Assembly (NCBI RefSeq): GCF_019972295.1
Contig: NZ_BLJA01000001.1
Span: 2,070,117-2,134,116, forward strand
DNA from: Geobacter sp. AOG2
Lineage (GTDB): Bacteria > Desulfobacterota > Desulfuromonadia > Geobacterales > Pseudopelobacteraceae
Direction: 5' to 3'
Length of the DNA stretch: 64,000 nucleotides
The position numbers were made by a program, and so were the translations under genes. Below the pieces are notes generated by a model. It was given only the letters and a program-made list of their open reading frames with translations, was not told where the DNA came from and searched no databases. Shown here one piece after another: positions 1 through 8,951 of the stretch. How positions within the stretch are numbered: the stretch's first letter is position 1; the number at the start of each line of letters is the position of its first letter.

Positions 1-771
1 TGCCGTTTCAAGATTGTTCCCAGCTTCCTTAAGCTTATTCCTCGCCAATTGAACTTTTGCCCATTCCCAAAGAATGAAAGCATTGTCCGGATGACTTACA
101 ACCATTAACGCAAACTCAGAGTCAGCTTGTTCAAGCTGATTACTCCAAAAAAGTGCACGGGCAAATTCCCAGTGAAAGTGAAAATCATTAGGAACTTCAT
201 TTCGAATTTGTTGACCGATACGAAAGGCATCGTTCCACAACCCCTGATAGGCATATGTTCGGAATAATTCTTGCTGGGCAGAAATATCCGAAGGTGAATG
301 GGATAGATGAATAAGCAGATTAGTTATTTTAGTAGTATTATCATCGCTCAATCGGTGACGAATCTCGGCCAAAGCCTGCGACTCCAACATTGTAGTTGAA
401 ATATCCGGAAAAACTCGCCGATATGTTGCGATAGAATCTGTCAGGTGCCCAACAGCCAATTGGTTCCAGCCAAGTCCTTGATAGATAATATCAGTCGATT
501 TTATTCTTGTCAGATTTAAAAAAGCTTTCTCGGCTTCTTCAGAGAAACCATACTCATTAAGAAACCACGCATTATGCTCTCTGTAGCCCGAATTATCGGG
601 TTCCTCATGAATGGCTTCAGCAAAATAATTTCGTGCCTCGAACGTCTGGAGAGATGCTTCAAGTGACAGACCCTTCATAAATAATTTGTTGGCGTTTTCT
701 GTTGCTGCAGATAACTGTGGAGGTAAAACCATAAAAATAATCAGGATGCCTAGCAGACACGGAGGAAACAT
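1..771 (-). CDS. TPR-like exported protein, truncated at window edge
   Basis: Reading the minus strand from an ATG at 771 gives 257 residues without a stop to the window edge, so the C-terminus is missing. The start is preceded by AAAAGGAGAATA, a good ribosome binding site. The N-terminus (MFPPCLLGILIIFMVLP, ending near LSAA) looks like a signal peptide. The rest is helical with TPR-like pieces such as ARNYFAEAIHEEPDN, EEAEKAFLNLTR and QADSEFALMVVSHPDNAF. It therefore probably acts as a periplasmic protein-protein scaffold. It is AT-rich, like the PEP-CTERM gene upstream of it on the same strand. The family cannot be named from the part visible. A link to the exosortase/PEP-CTERM system, which often includes TPR proteins, is possible but only inferred from position. 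Confidence 0.75.
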   Translation of the reverse strand, partial: MFPPCLLGILIIFMVLPPQLSAATENANKLFMKGLSLEASLQTFEARNYFAEAIHEEPDNSGYREHNAWFLNEYGFSEEAEKAFLNLTRIKSTDIIYQGLGWNQLAVGHLTDSIATYRRVFPDISTTMLESQALAEIRHRLSDDNTTKITNLLIHLSHSPSDISAQQELFRTYAYQGLWNDAFRIGQQIRNEVPNDFHFHWEFARALFWSNQLEQADSEFALMVVSHPDNAFILWEWAKVQLARNKLKEAGNNLETA

Positions 772-916
772 TATTCTCCTTTTAGTCCGAACAAGAGTAT
801 TTTTTAAGTAACAACTTGCCAGCTGATCAATGAACTATTCTATTAAATTGAAGTCAAATGTAACTTGATGCTTACAAAATTAAACAAGTAAACAAAATAA
901 GCCTATCAGTAAGATC

Positions 917-1651
917 TTAATATTTAGAAAAGAGATATGTTTTTCGACTTTTCCAATGCAATGTCAACAATATTAACATCCCGGCAAAGAGCATCCAAAC
1001 ACAGGAAGGCTCAGGTACGGGGACAACATCCACCATAACATTATCGAGCCCCCATGATTCATCAAAATATGAAGAGCCATCTAATCCAGTTATATAGTTA
1101 TCTTGTAAACCTTGGCCCCAGAACGTAATGCTGAGGAGGTCAGAAACATTAGGGAGTGTAAGGACAAAGTGGTAAACTGAATCCATGTTAGTATATGTGA
1201 CGTTATATTCTGGAAGGCCATTGTAATATGAGTATCCAAGAGTATAGCGTTCTGAGGCTTGTGATGCATTTGGCTGCACACTGAGGTCTCCATTACTGAA
1301 GGTTTCACTGAGACAGAGGGAGTTGTTAATTGCGACATTAAAATAATCCGGACCAAAAACTTGACTGTTACCGTCCCAAGACCGGATAAAATATACATCG
1401 AACGAAACAGTTGCCAAACCTGCTGAAACACTGTTCAGAGTAAGTGTTGCAGAATCGTTGGAAAATTCACCCAAAAAATGACGGTCGCCTATAGGGGTTA
1501 CAGATATTGTGTTGACCGACCATTCGCTTCCAACTGAATTCTCAAAACTGTTTGTATAAATTGCGGTCGCATTTGCGTCAACCGCTAATGTAAAAAAAAT
1601 TACTAGGACCGTAAAGACAAGATTGGCAAAATTTAAAAATATTAGTTTCAT
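917..1651 (-). CDS. PEP-CTERM sorting-domain secreted protein
   Basis: A 244-residue protein with an N-terminal signal peptide (hydrophobic core LVFTVLVIFFTLAV, likely cleavage near DANA). Its C-terminus has the PEP-CTERM layout: VPEP at 212-215, a hydrophobic helix (WMLFAGMLILLTL), then the basic cluster KSRK. Proteins with this tail are exported, processed at the PEP motif by an exosortase and released to the surface or exopolysaccharide. The body (residues 30-205) is rich in S, N, T and Y, has FDVYF, TFWGQG and LDNV segments, and resembles beta-sandwich PEP-CTERM proteins. No known catalytic motif was seen. The tail runs seven residues past the basic cluster, longer than usual. No exosortase is in this window. 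A sigma-54-like promoter lies about 50 bases upstream. Confidence 0.85.
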   Translation of the reverse strand: MKLIFLNFANLVFTVLVIFFTLAVDANATAIYTNSFENSVGSEWSVNTISVTPIGDRHFLGEFSNDSATLTLNSVSAGLATVSFDVYFIRSWDGNSQVFGPDYFNVAINNSLCLSETFSNGDLSVQPNASQASERYTLGYSYYNGLPEYNVTYTNMDSVYHFVLTLPNVSDLLSITFWGQGLQDNYITGLDGSSYFDESWGLDNVMVDVVPVPEPSCVWMLFAGMLILLTLHWKSRKTYLFSKY

Positions 1652-1953
1652 CTTATGCCCCGTATTTAACTACGCATTCGTCATCAATAAAAATAATTAT
1701 TGCAATTTATACACCAAATGTTACTTAGTACCAAACCTGCTTTTCGGGTCGAATCAAACAGAATATTTCATTAATTTATCGACAAAAAATATACAAATTT
1801 TAGATAACGATTAAATACATAAAAACCTCAAAAATTAAATTGTCAATTTTTTTTACAATTTCAGGACATTCTGACGAGGACATTGTCGAATAAATTAACA
1901 AAATTTCTCAGAAATCATTTCACATGTTCAGGACCTACTCTCCAACCCAGCAT
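1652..1953. other. AT-rich intergenic region
   Basis: This 302-base spacer lies between the PEP-CTERM gene and the acyl-CoA synthetase; both are on the minus strand, so it is downstream of the synthetase. Besides the sigma-54-like site it holds an AT-only inverted repeat at 1837-1861 (AAATTGT and ACAATTT arms). That repeat could be a weak terminator for the synthetase or an activator site. Small ORFs here have no credible start or composition. Confidence 0.4.
1701..1716 (-). promoter_or_regulatory. Sigma-54-like -24/-12 promoter for the PEP-CTERM gene
   Basis: On the minus strand the sequence reads TGGTGTATAAATTGCA. TGG and TTGCA are at the exact spacing of the RpoN consensus (GG to GC 12 bases apart), but the CAC part of the -24 box is poor. 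Transcription would start near 1690, giving a leader of roughly 40 bases before the PEP-CTERM start at 1651. In several proteobacteria PEP-CTERM genes are driven by RpoN with the PrsK/PrsR two-component system, which fits. The activator site was not identified. Confidence 0.5.
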
Positions 1954-3600
1954 TCAATACACATACCTCTCCCGCAGCGCAACTTTATTAATTTTCCCCA
2001 CACTGGTCTTATCAATGCTCTCCACCAGCCGTGTTTTAAGAAGGACTACCTGCTTGGAAATCATTCCTTTGTCGGCATATTCCCGCACATGATGCTGAAT
2101 CTGTTTTTCCGTGACCACTATGCCAGATTTTGGCACCACCAGAGCGAGCGGCCGTTCGCCCCATTTTTCGTCGGGCTGGCCGACAACCGCCACCTCGGCC
2201 ACGGCGGGATGGTGAGCGATGATATCCTCCAATTCCAGGGAAGATATCCATTCTCCGCCGACCTTGATAACGTCCTTGCTCCGGTCGGTAATCTTGATAT
2301 ATCCCCGCTCGTCGCGGACCGCAACGTCGCCGGTGTGCAGGTAGCCCCCCTCCCAGAGTTTCTCGGATGTTTTGTGATCTTTGAGGTACCCTTGGGTCAG
2401 CCAGGGAGCCCGAACAACAATCTCGCCGGCGCTACGACCATCACGAGGCATCTCGTTCCGCCCCTCCCCTACCAATTTCAGGTCCACCAGAGGTAACGCC
2501 AAACCAGTCTTACAGCGAATCTCTGCCTGTTCTTCCAGACTGAGTTCCAGCATCTCGGAGGTCAGTTGAGAAAGGGTCAGGATCGGACAGGTTTCAGACA
2601 TGCCATAACCGGTGAAGATATCGATACCGTGTCGCAAGGCATCCAGACACAGGGTTCGAGACATGGCCGCGCCCCCGATGATCAGTTTCCAACCGCTCAG
2701 GTCGATTCTGGCCGTATGGGGATGTTTGAGCAACATGTGAAGGATGGTCGGCACGCAGTGGGAAAATGTGACCTTTTCGCGTTCGACCAACTCCAGCAGC
2801 ATGTCCGGCGCGTAACGCCCCGGGTATACCTGTTTGAGCCCCAAAGCGGTGGCCACATAGGGCAATCCCCAGGCATGGACGTGGAACATGGGGGTTATGG
2901 GCATGTAGACATCGTTGCGGTGCAGGCATCCCTGAACTATCGTGGAGCAAAGCGCCGCCTGGACCCCCAGGGTATGCAGCACCAGTTGGCGGTGGCTGAA
3001 GTAGACGCCCTTGGGCATGCCGGTGGTGCCGGTGGTATAAAAAGTAGTGGCGCGGGTATTCTCGTCGAAGTCGGGAAATTCGAACTCCGGCGGGGTCGAG
3101 GCCAGCAGCTCTTCATATTCCGCGGTGAATGTGAGGGTTGTCTCGTGGGGGTGGGGGTCGTCGCCCTTGAGGAGTATGAAGTCGCGAACCGTGTCGATAC
3201 GGCCGCGGATCTGTTCGAGAATCGGCAAAAACTCCGAATTGACCAAGAGCACATCATCCTCTGCGTGGTCGATGCAGAAGAGGATCTGTTCCGCGGAAAA
3301 ACGGACGTTGATCGTGTGGAGCACTGCACCGATCATCGGCACGGCGAAAAAGCACTCCAGGTAGCGATGACTGTCCCAATCCATGACCGCAACCGTGTCT
3401 CCGGTCTTTACTCCCATACGGGTCAGAGCAGCCGCAAGGCGGTGAACACGCTCACGAAATTGGCGATAGCTATAACGCACCTGCTGCCGATACACAATCT
3501 CCTGATCCGGCGCATCCACCACCGGGTGCAGAAACAGGCGTTTAATCAACAACTGGTAATCGTGTGCGGATTCGGTGCGGGGGATGGGGATGGATTTCAT
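1954..3600 (-). CDS. Acyl-CoA synthetase (AMP-forming fatty-acid-CoA ligase, AlkK/FadD type)
   Basis: A 548-residue member of the adenylate-forming superfamily. It activates a carboxylic acid with ATP to an acyl-adenylate and transfers it to CoA. Visible core motifs are the P-loop [12 protein letters not shown] (about 190), GYGMSETCP (about 335), [14 protein letters not shown] and [15 protein letters not shown] (about 420-450) and the C-terminal SVGKINK carrying the catalytic lysine. The length and the VGGEWISS hinge match medium/long-chain ligases of the AlkK group. The substrate chain length cannot be read from sequence. The ATG at 3600 follows an AAGGA ribosome site. It stands alone, with no beta-oxidation genes beside it. 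It is cytoplasmic or membrane-associated. Confidence 0.9.
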   Translation of the reverse strand: MKSIPIPRTESAHDYQLLIKRLFLHPVVDAPDQEIVYRQQVRYSYRQFRERVHRLAAALTRMGVKTGDTVAVMDWDSHRYLECFFAVPMIGAVLHTINVRFSAEQILFCIDHAEDDVLLVNSEFLPILEQIRGRIDTVRDFILLKGDDPHPHETTLTFTAEYEELLASTPPEFEFPDFDENTRATTFYTTGTTGMPKGVYFSHRQLVLHTLGVQAALCSTIVQGCLHRNDVYMPITPMFHVHAWGLPYVATALGLKQVYPGRYAPDMLLELVEREKVTFSHCVPTILHMLLKHPHTARIDLSGWKLIIGGAAMSRTLCLDALRHGIDIFTGYGMSETCPILTLSQLTSEMLELSLEEQAEIRCKTGLALPLVDLKLVGEGRNEMPRDGRSAGEIVVRAPWLTQGYLKDHKTSEKLWEGGYLHTGDVAVRDERGYIKITDRSKDVIKVGGEWISSLELEDIIAHHPAVAEVAVVGQPDEKWGERPLALVVPKSGIVVTEKQIQHHVREYADKGMISKQVVLLKTRLVESIDKTSVGKINKVALRERYVY

Positions 3601-3734
3601 GAGGATGTTGTCCTTTCAGCATCGTTGCTCGTCGCGGCCTGGGTCAACCGCAAACAAAGGCTTCAATACTACCTGCGAGGACACCAAAAGTCCATCCACT
3701 ACGTTACGCTCATGTCACACTTAGTCCTCCTTGG

Positions 3735-4325
3735 TTAGCCGTCACCCTTCCGGAGTTCTTTTCTCAGCCGCTCCAACCCTTTGCAATAACTCTCCGCGTC
3801 GCCGTACTCGAAAAAACGGGGATAACGTCCATGGGCGGCCCGGATGCGGCGGGCATGCTTGATCGGGCACCAATACTGTTCGGTTCGGGCGGCGATCTCC
3901 CGGAAATAGGCTGCCAGGCCGTTGCCGTAAGAACAGTAGAAACAGTTGATTTTCTCGATGATATTGAGATACGGCAGGTCCTCGCGATCAAATAACAGGT
4001 ATTCGGAGCGCTTGACTTTGGGGATGCCGTAGACCGGAAAACAGACCGCTTGGTAGATGGACAGGAAGAGATCGAGCAACAAAAAGGGAACAAACCCGGC
4101 GTAGATGATCGGCGCGGTCAGCACGTTCAGCGGCCGGGATTCGATCAGATAGCGGAAAAGCCCGGTTTTGAGACGGCGCTGCTGACGGGCCACCTCTTCG
4201 GCGAAGCGGACGCGCTTTTCCTCGATGATGAACTGGAACTGCTCGCGTTTGGCGCGAAGCTCAACCTCCAGTTCTTCTTCAAGCCCCCTGATCTTTTCAA
4301 TCAGTTCATCTATTTGTGGCGTCAT
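3735..4325 (-). CDS. Conserved protein with coiled coil, membrane segment and Cys-rich motif
   Basis: About 196 residues from the ATG at 4325. This start is chosen because GGGAGACAGGC precedes it; an upstream in-frame extension to 4379 has no ribosome site. Residues 1-50 form a charged coiled coil (DELIEKIRGLEEELEVELRA). A hydrophobic stretch follows near 75-100 (TAPIIYAGFVPFLLLDLFLS). The C-terminal half is a compact segment with INCFYCSYGNG and RTEQYWCPIKHARR. The CFYCSYGNG and WCPIKH cysteines and the histidine are arranged like a metal site or a redox pair. The protein family is not recognised. It stands between the acyl-CoA synthetase and a region without a clear gene. Confidence 0.75.
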   Translation of the reverse strand: MTPQIDELIEKIRGLEEELEVELRAKREQFQFIIEEKRVRFAEEVARQQRRLKTGLFRYLIESRPLNVLTAPIIYAGFVPFLLLDLFLSIYQAVCFPVYGIPKVKRSEYLLFDREDLPYLNIIEKINCFYCSYGNGLAAYFREIAARTEQYWCPIKHARRIRAAHGRYPRFFEYGDAESYCKGLERLRKELRKGDG

Positions 4326-4733
4326 GCCTGTCTCCCGTTCGGGTAGTGCTGCAAAAAAAAAACGCGCTGTCTGGCACATTCAGGCAGCGCGGTATCGTAG
4401 GAAAAAACATTCTTTTCGTTTATCATAAACCATCATAAAGCCAAACAACAGCGTTTACTTCTACCGGGTTCGCGCTCGTGCCTGGGCACCTTGGGAAATC
4501 AAGGGCGGCTTCCAGTAGTAACGCACCAACCGGAAAAAACACCGGATCGCCCAGCGGTAGCCGATGGCAGGGCGGATCATGTTCGTGCCCCCAGCAGCTC
4601 GGCCACAAGTATGGCACAGGTGCCGGCGATAAAGACATCAGCGCCGTCGGCATGGGGGAAAACATGAAACGTCGGCGCCGCCGGGACGTTCTGGATGTCT
4701 TTCCCGGTTCCCTCATCCCGACATCCAAGAAAG
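4326..4733. other. Region without a convincing gene
   Basis: About 400 bases between two minus-strand genes. Several short minus-strand ORFs overlap here. One ends ...TCAILVAELLGART with its TGA overlapping the ATG (ATGA) of a 39-codon ORF beginning MIRPAIGYRWAIRCFF near 4580. The arrangement looks like translational coupling, but neither product resembles a family I know and no strong ribosome site is present. It may be a decayed gene or chance. No terminator or repeat was recognised. Confidence 0.3.
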
Positions 4734-5396
4734 TCAGAAATAGGTAACCTGCAACAGAGGCGCGAGATTCGCCCGGTTTGCTCCGATGGTATTGTTGATT
4801 TCCACAAGTCCCGGCGCGGCTATCCCCAAATCCCGCAATATGCGGACCTGGAAATCAGGCAGGCCCAGGCGCTGCGCCTCAACCATCAATGCAGTCACAT
4901 CGACCGTTACGTGCCCGCCGAAGTCGGATTGGGAGATGGGGGGTGAGATCGTGGTGGTTGCCAACGCCGGCTGGAGCGTCCGGTCGAAATCCGTCCCCAC
5001 CAAGGTAGGCGGTTGGAAGGATACCAAGTCAACGCGGATCGGGATCGTGCCGCTCAGCGGTTGGGGAAGGATACTGGTGATGACGATATCGAGGAACGCC
5101 GACGCAATGACGGCGTTACCCGGGACACCACCCGCACCCGTCAAGGGGAAGTCGAGGAACGCGCGAAATTCCGCGCCACTCGTCGGATCTATACCGGCAA
5201 ATACACTCTGGACGCTCGACGACATGCCCTGTGTCACCGTGAATGCGCCGGTGATGGAATCCTGTGCAATATTGCCGTCGTAGGTCGGATCACTCAGAAT
5301 CTGGGTAACAACCGACGGTCTGCCGCTGTCATTGCCACACCCTGCCAACGCCATGGTCATGAACGCCACTAGAACCGTTCGGATAAGTCGCTTCAT
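4734..5396 (-). CDS. Predicted lipoprotein of unknown function
   Basis: About 220 residues. The ATG at 5396 sits five bases after a GGGAGGT ribosome site; a GTG two codons earlier overlaps that site and is less likely. The N-terminus MKRLIRTVLVAFMTMALAGC has a classic lipobox (LAGC), so the mature protein should carry a lipid-modified cysteine and sit in a membrane facing the periplasm. The rest is low in charge and rich in S, T, P and V with repeated beta-strand stretches (FRAFLDFPLTG, ASAFLDIVITSI, GHVTVDVTALM). This is similar in style to beta-sandwich carbohydrate-binding or DNRLRE-like domains, but that assignment is uncertain. It is followed by no clear gene and preceded by the P-type ATPase on the same strand. 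Confidence 0.75.
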   Translation of the reverse strand: MKRLIRTVLVAFMTMALAGCGNDSGRPSVVTQILSDPTYDGNIAQDSITGAFTVTQGMSSSVQSVFAGIDPTSGAEFRAFLDFPLTGAGGVPGNAVIASAFLDIVITSILPQPLSGTIPIRVDLVSFQPPTLVGTDFDRTLQPALATTTISPPISQSDFGGHVTVDVTALMVEAQRLGLPDFQVRILRDLGIAAPGLVEINNTIGANRANLAPLLQVTYF

Positions 5397-5499
5397 AGCC
5401 ACCTCCCTGAGAAGCCAAACCTTCCTTTATGTGTCTTTATCAATATAGTACCACACACAACAAGAGCCGCAAGATAAGTACAACGTCATAACGGTGCGG

Positions 5500-8193
5500 T
5501 CATGTAACGTGTTTGCGCTTGATTCGCACGATACTTTTTTCGATCTCCAGGACGACAAACAGCGCCGTCCCCGGAACGAACACCCAGGCCAGCGCCTCGG
5601 CCGACAGGGGGGCGGTTTTAAAGAAGGCCTGCATGGCCGGCAGATAAACGACCATCCCTTGCAGCAGGATTACCATGCCGACCATGGCCAGGAGCAGCGG
5701 ATTGCCCAAGAGCCCCATACGAAAAAAGGAATACCGGAATGAACGCAGAGCCATGGCTTGGCCGATCTGGGCAAAGGCCAGGGAGGTGAACAGAACGGTC
5801 TGCCAGTTTTCGGGATGGAACCGCCAGTGGTGATAGGTCAACAAAATGGTGGAGATGCCGATGCTGCCGCCGGTCAGCAGGGTATGGCGCAGCATGCGGC
5901 GGTCGAAGACCTGGGAGGCCGGTGAGACAGGGGGGCGGGCCATGATGTCCGGTTCGGAGCGTTCCACCCCCATGCCCAGGCCGAGCAGGCCGTCGGTGAG
6001 CAGGTTGAGCCAGAGTAATTGTAAAGGGGTGAGCGGACTGGGCAGCCCCAGGAACGGCAGGGTCAGCACGGCCAGGATCTTGCCCAGGTTGCCGGCCACG
6101 GAAAATTCGATGAATTTGCGAATATTGTCGTAGATGGTCCGCCCTTCGCGCACCGCCGAGACGATGGTGGCAAAGTTGTCGTCCAAAAGCACCATGTCGG
6201 CCGCTTCCCGAGCCACATCGGTACCGGTGATTCCCATGGATACGCCGATATCGGCCTTTTTCAGGGCCGGGGCATCGTTCACGCCGTCGCCGGTCATGGC
6301 CACCACCTCGCCCCGGCGTTGCAGGGCGTCGACAATCATCAGCTTGTGTTCCGGCGAGACCCGCGCATAGACCGATACCTCCCCGCTCGCGGCAGCGAGA
6401 CCATCCGTGCCGGTGCGCTCGATCTCGGCGCCGGTCATCACCCGCACCCCGTCTCCCATACCCAGCGATCCGGCAATGGACGCGGCGGTCAGGGGGTGGT
6501 CGCCGGTGATCATAACCGGGCGGATGCCGGCCTGGCGGCAGAGTTCAACAGCATCCCGCGCCTCGGGCCGCAGCGGGTCCATCATGGCGATCAGGCCGAG
6601 CAGGCAAAGATCGTGGACGTCGGCCGTATCCCGGCCACCGATGCCGCAGGCAACGGCCAGGACCCGTTTTCCCTGGCGCGCCAGCCGATCGGCCGCATCG
6701 GCTGCCTCCCGGCGCTCCATGGCGCCACGTGGTTGCTCACCGGCCCTGCCGCACAGTTCCAGCACCGCATCCAGCGCCCCCTTGGCAACCACGAGATATT
6801 CGCCCGGCTCCAGGTGGACGGGAAGACCAAGCGATACGGCCAGGGCGGCATCAGCCACCGTGTGGAACGTGACCATGCGTTTGACCGTGGAATCGAAAGG
6901 GATCTCGGCCACGCGCGGCAGGCGGACCTCAAGTTCGTGGCGCAATAGCCCTTCGTGTGCCGCCGCCACAAGGAGCGCCGTTTCGGTCGGGTCCCCTACC
7001 CCTTCCCGTTGGTCTTCAGCCAGCACGGCCTCGTTGCAAAGCGCAGCACAGGCGAGTATGCCGCGGAGGCCAACGCCCGTCCCATCGGCAGTCCCCGGCT
7101 CTCTCCCCTCCCCTGGGCCAGGGGTAAGCGGAACAGCCGGTTCAAGGATCTCGACCGCGGTGACGACTTCCGTCACCGTCATGCGATTCTGGGTCAGGGT
7201 GCCGGTCTTGTCGGAACAGATCACGGTTACCGAGCCGAGGGTTTCGACGGCCGGCAACTTGCGGATCAGGGCCTGACGCTTGAGCATGCGCTGTGAACCA
7301 ATGGCCAGGGTAATAGTCACCACGGCCGGCAACCCCTCCGGGATGGCGGCCACCGCCAGACTGACCGCGGTCATCAGCATCAGGCGCAGTTCCTCGCCCC
7401 GCAACAGCCCGACGGCAAAAAACAGCAGCGAAACCGCCACCGCCCCAAGGGCCAGAATCTTGCCCAGGCGGTCGAGCCGCTTCTGCAAGGGGGTCCACTC
7501 CTCGGTCACATTCTGCAACATGCCGGCAATGCGTCCCAATTCGGTATTCATCCCGGTGGCTACCACAACGGCGACACCGCGGCCATAACTGACCGTGGTG
7601 CCCATGAAGACCATGTTCAGACGGTCGCCGAGCGGCGTGCTCCCATCCGTAACAGCCAAAGCGGCGGTACCCTTTTCGACCTCTTCCGCCTCTCCGGTCA
7701 GAACCGCCTCCCGCAGCCGCAGGTTGTGGGCCTCCACTACCCGGCAATCGGCCGGTATCAGGTTGCCGGCCTCCAGAAGGACAATATCGCCCGCCACCAA
7801 ATCGACCGCCGGTATTTCAACGGTGCAGCCGTCGCGGCGCACCCGCACCACCGGCACGGCCAGCCGCTTGAGCGCGCGCATGGCCCGCTCGGCGCGGTAT
7901 TCCTGCACAAACCCTAAAACGGCAAAAAGGCAGACTATGGCCAGAATGGTCACGCTATCCTTGAAAGAACCGACAAAGGCGGAAAGGAGCGCTGCGCCGG
8001 TCAGGATCAGCGCCATGGTCGAGGTAAACTGCTCCCACAGGATCAGCCAGGGCGAAGTGCCGCCCCGCTCAAGCAGTTCGTTGCTGCCGAAGCGGGTCAA
8101 ACGGCGAGCAGCTTCGGAGGATGAGAGGCCGCCGGCGGTGTCGGCCCCCTGCTCTGCCAGGACCGTGGCTATGTCCCGCAGATGCCAGTCCAT
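5500..8193 (-). CDS. Cation-transporting P-type ATPase, type II (Ca2+-ATPase-like)
   Basis: 897 residues from the ATG at 8193, whose TG overlaps the TGA of the upstream gene (TGATG coupling). A longer in-frame ORF to 8538 only reads through that neighbour in the wrong frame. The protein has an N-terminal cation-ATPase domain, the actuator TGEAE at 167-171, PEGLPAVVT in M4 at 285-293, the phosphorylated aspartate D328 in DKTGTLT, and the hinge TGDGVNDAP at 634-642. The M6 region reads [18 protein letters not shown] in M4 with N..TD in M6 is typical of type IIA pumps (PacL/SERCA/SPCA group), so Ca2+ or Mn2+ export is the best guess. TGEAE replaces the usual TGES loop, a mild oddity. It is an inner-membrane protein of ten predicted helices. 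Confidence 0.92.
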   Translation of the reverse strand: MDWHLRDIATVLAEQGADTAGGLSSSEAARRLTRFGSNELLERGGTSPWLILWEQFTSTMALILTGAALLSAFVGSFKDSVTILAIVCLFAVLGFVQEYRAERAMRALKRLAVPVVRVRRDGCTVEIPAVDLVAGDIVLLEAGNLIPADCRVVEAHNLRLREAVLTGEAEEVEKGTAALAVTDGSTPLGDRLNMVFMGTTVSYGRGVAVVVATGMNTELGRIAGMLQNVTEEWTPLQKRLDRLGKILALGAVAVSLLFFAVGLLRGEELRLMLMTAVSLAVAAIPEGLPAVVTITLAIGSQRMLKRQALIRKLPAVETLGSVTVICSDKTGTLTQNRMTVTEVVTAVEILEPAVPLTPGPGEGREPGTADGTGVGLRGILACAALCNEAVLAEDQREGVGDPTETALLVAAAHEGLLRHELEVRLPRVAEIPFDSTVKRMVTFHTVADAALAVSLGLPVHLEPGEYLVVAKGALDAVLELCGRAGEQPRGAMERREAADAADRLARQGKRVLAVACGIGGRDTADVHDLCLLGLIAMMDPLRPEARDAVELCRQAGIRPVMITGDHPLTAASIAGSLGMGDGVRVMTGAEIERTGTDGLAAASGEVSVYARVSPEHKLMIVDALQRRGEVVAMTGDGVNDAPALKKADIGVSMGITGTDVAREAADMVLLDDNFATIVSAVREGRTIYDNIRKFIEFSVAGNLGKILAVLTLPFLGLPSPLTPLQLLWLNLLTDGLLGLGMGVERSEPDIMARPPVSPASQVFDRRMLRHTLLTGGSIGISTILLTYHHWRFHPENWQTVLFTSLAFAQIGQAMALRSFRYSFFRMGLLGNPLLLAMVGMVILLQGMVVYLPAMQAFFKTAPLSAEALAWVFVPGTALFVVLEIEKSIVRIKRKHVT

Positions 8194-8936
8194 CAATAGA
8201 CGTGGGGATCGGGATGATCGATCATGGGATTGAGGCGGACTGCGAGGGAGAACAGGTACGGATAATCGACCTTGAGATGCTGCATGTACAGCACCCATTC
8301 GCGGGACAGGTGGCCGAAGACGCGCTTGATGTCGCCATTGATGTGCTCGATGTCGCTCTGGGCCATATCGTCGAAGGACAGACGAGCCTCCAACTCTTCG
8401 ACCAGATGGAAGACGGCCCACAGGAGGTCGGTGAACTGCTCGTGTTCGAGCAGATTCTGATTTTCCAGGAGTCCGACCAGAAACGGTCGTTTTTCGATCA
8501 GGAATTCCTTCAACCGTTTTTTGTCGCAACCGTCGCAACTGACCTTGATATCGGTCCGGCGCAGGTAGTCCAGGGCCGTGGCGAATTCGGCGTCTTTCCA
8601 GACGCCGCTGACCAGGAGATGGCGCTTCAGTTCCGCGCAGGCCTCCACATAGTCGGACAACTCCCTGAGCAGGCGATTGCCCACTTCACTGAAAAAAACG
8701 CCGATCACCATATTCAGCTTGCGCATGACCGCCTGCCGTTCCCGCTCCCGCACAATTTGCTCAACAATCAATGTAATAAATATTACATAAACAGGCAAAA
8801 AAGCTAAGTTTCCAATAAAACTCGAAAAGATGTCACGGCTGTTGCCGAGAACGAAGTAGTCGACAAGGTACAGAACCAGGGATACGCAGGCCAGGACAAC
8901 CAGTACAATGTTCTTTTTAAGAAGGAATCCGTTCAC
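8193..8936 (-). CDS. Two-helix membrane protein coupled to the P-type ATPase
   Basis: 247 residues from a GTG at 8936, chosen because CGGAGAAAAGCGC lies just upstream. Two hydrophobic helices occupy residues 10-30 and 38-62. A long soluble helical region follows with RERERQAVMRKLN at the membrane exit. One notable spot is the SCDGCDKKR sequence near 130, a possible CxxC metal or redox site. The family is not recognised. Its stop codon overlaps the start of the cation ATPase, so the two are probably made in equal amounts. An accessory or regulatory role for the pump is plausible but inferred only from this coupling. It begins 15 bases after the FtsX-type permease ends. Confidence 0.7.
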   Translation of the reverse strand: MNGFLLKKNIVLVVLACVSLVLYLVDYFVLGNSRDIFSSFIGNLAFLPVYVIFITLIVEQIVRERERQAVMRKLNMVIGVFFSEVGNRLLRELSDYVEACAELKRHLLVSGVWKDAEFATALDYLRRTDIKVSCDGCDKKRLKEFLIEKRPFLVGLLENQNLLEHEQFTDLLWAVFHLVEELEARLSFDDMAQSDIEHINGDIKRVFGHLSREWVLYMQHLKVDYPYLFSLAVRLNPMIDHPDPHVY

Positions 8937-8951
8937 GCGCTTTTCTCCGAT

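Noticed and set aside
8194-8538. 115-residue N-terminal extension of the P-type ATPase
   Set aside because: It reads the upstream membrane-protein gene in another frame and has arginine-rich, unstructured composition; the ATG at 8193 with stop-start overlap is better.
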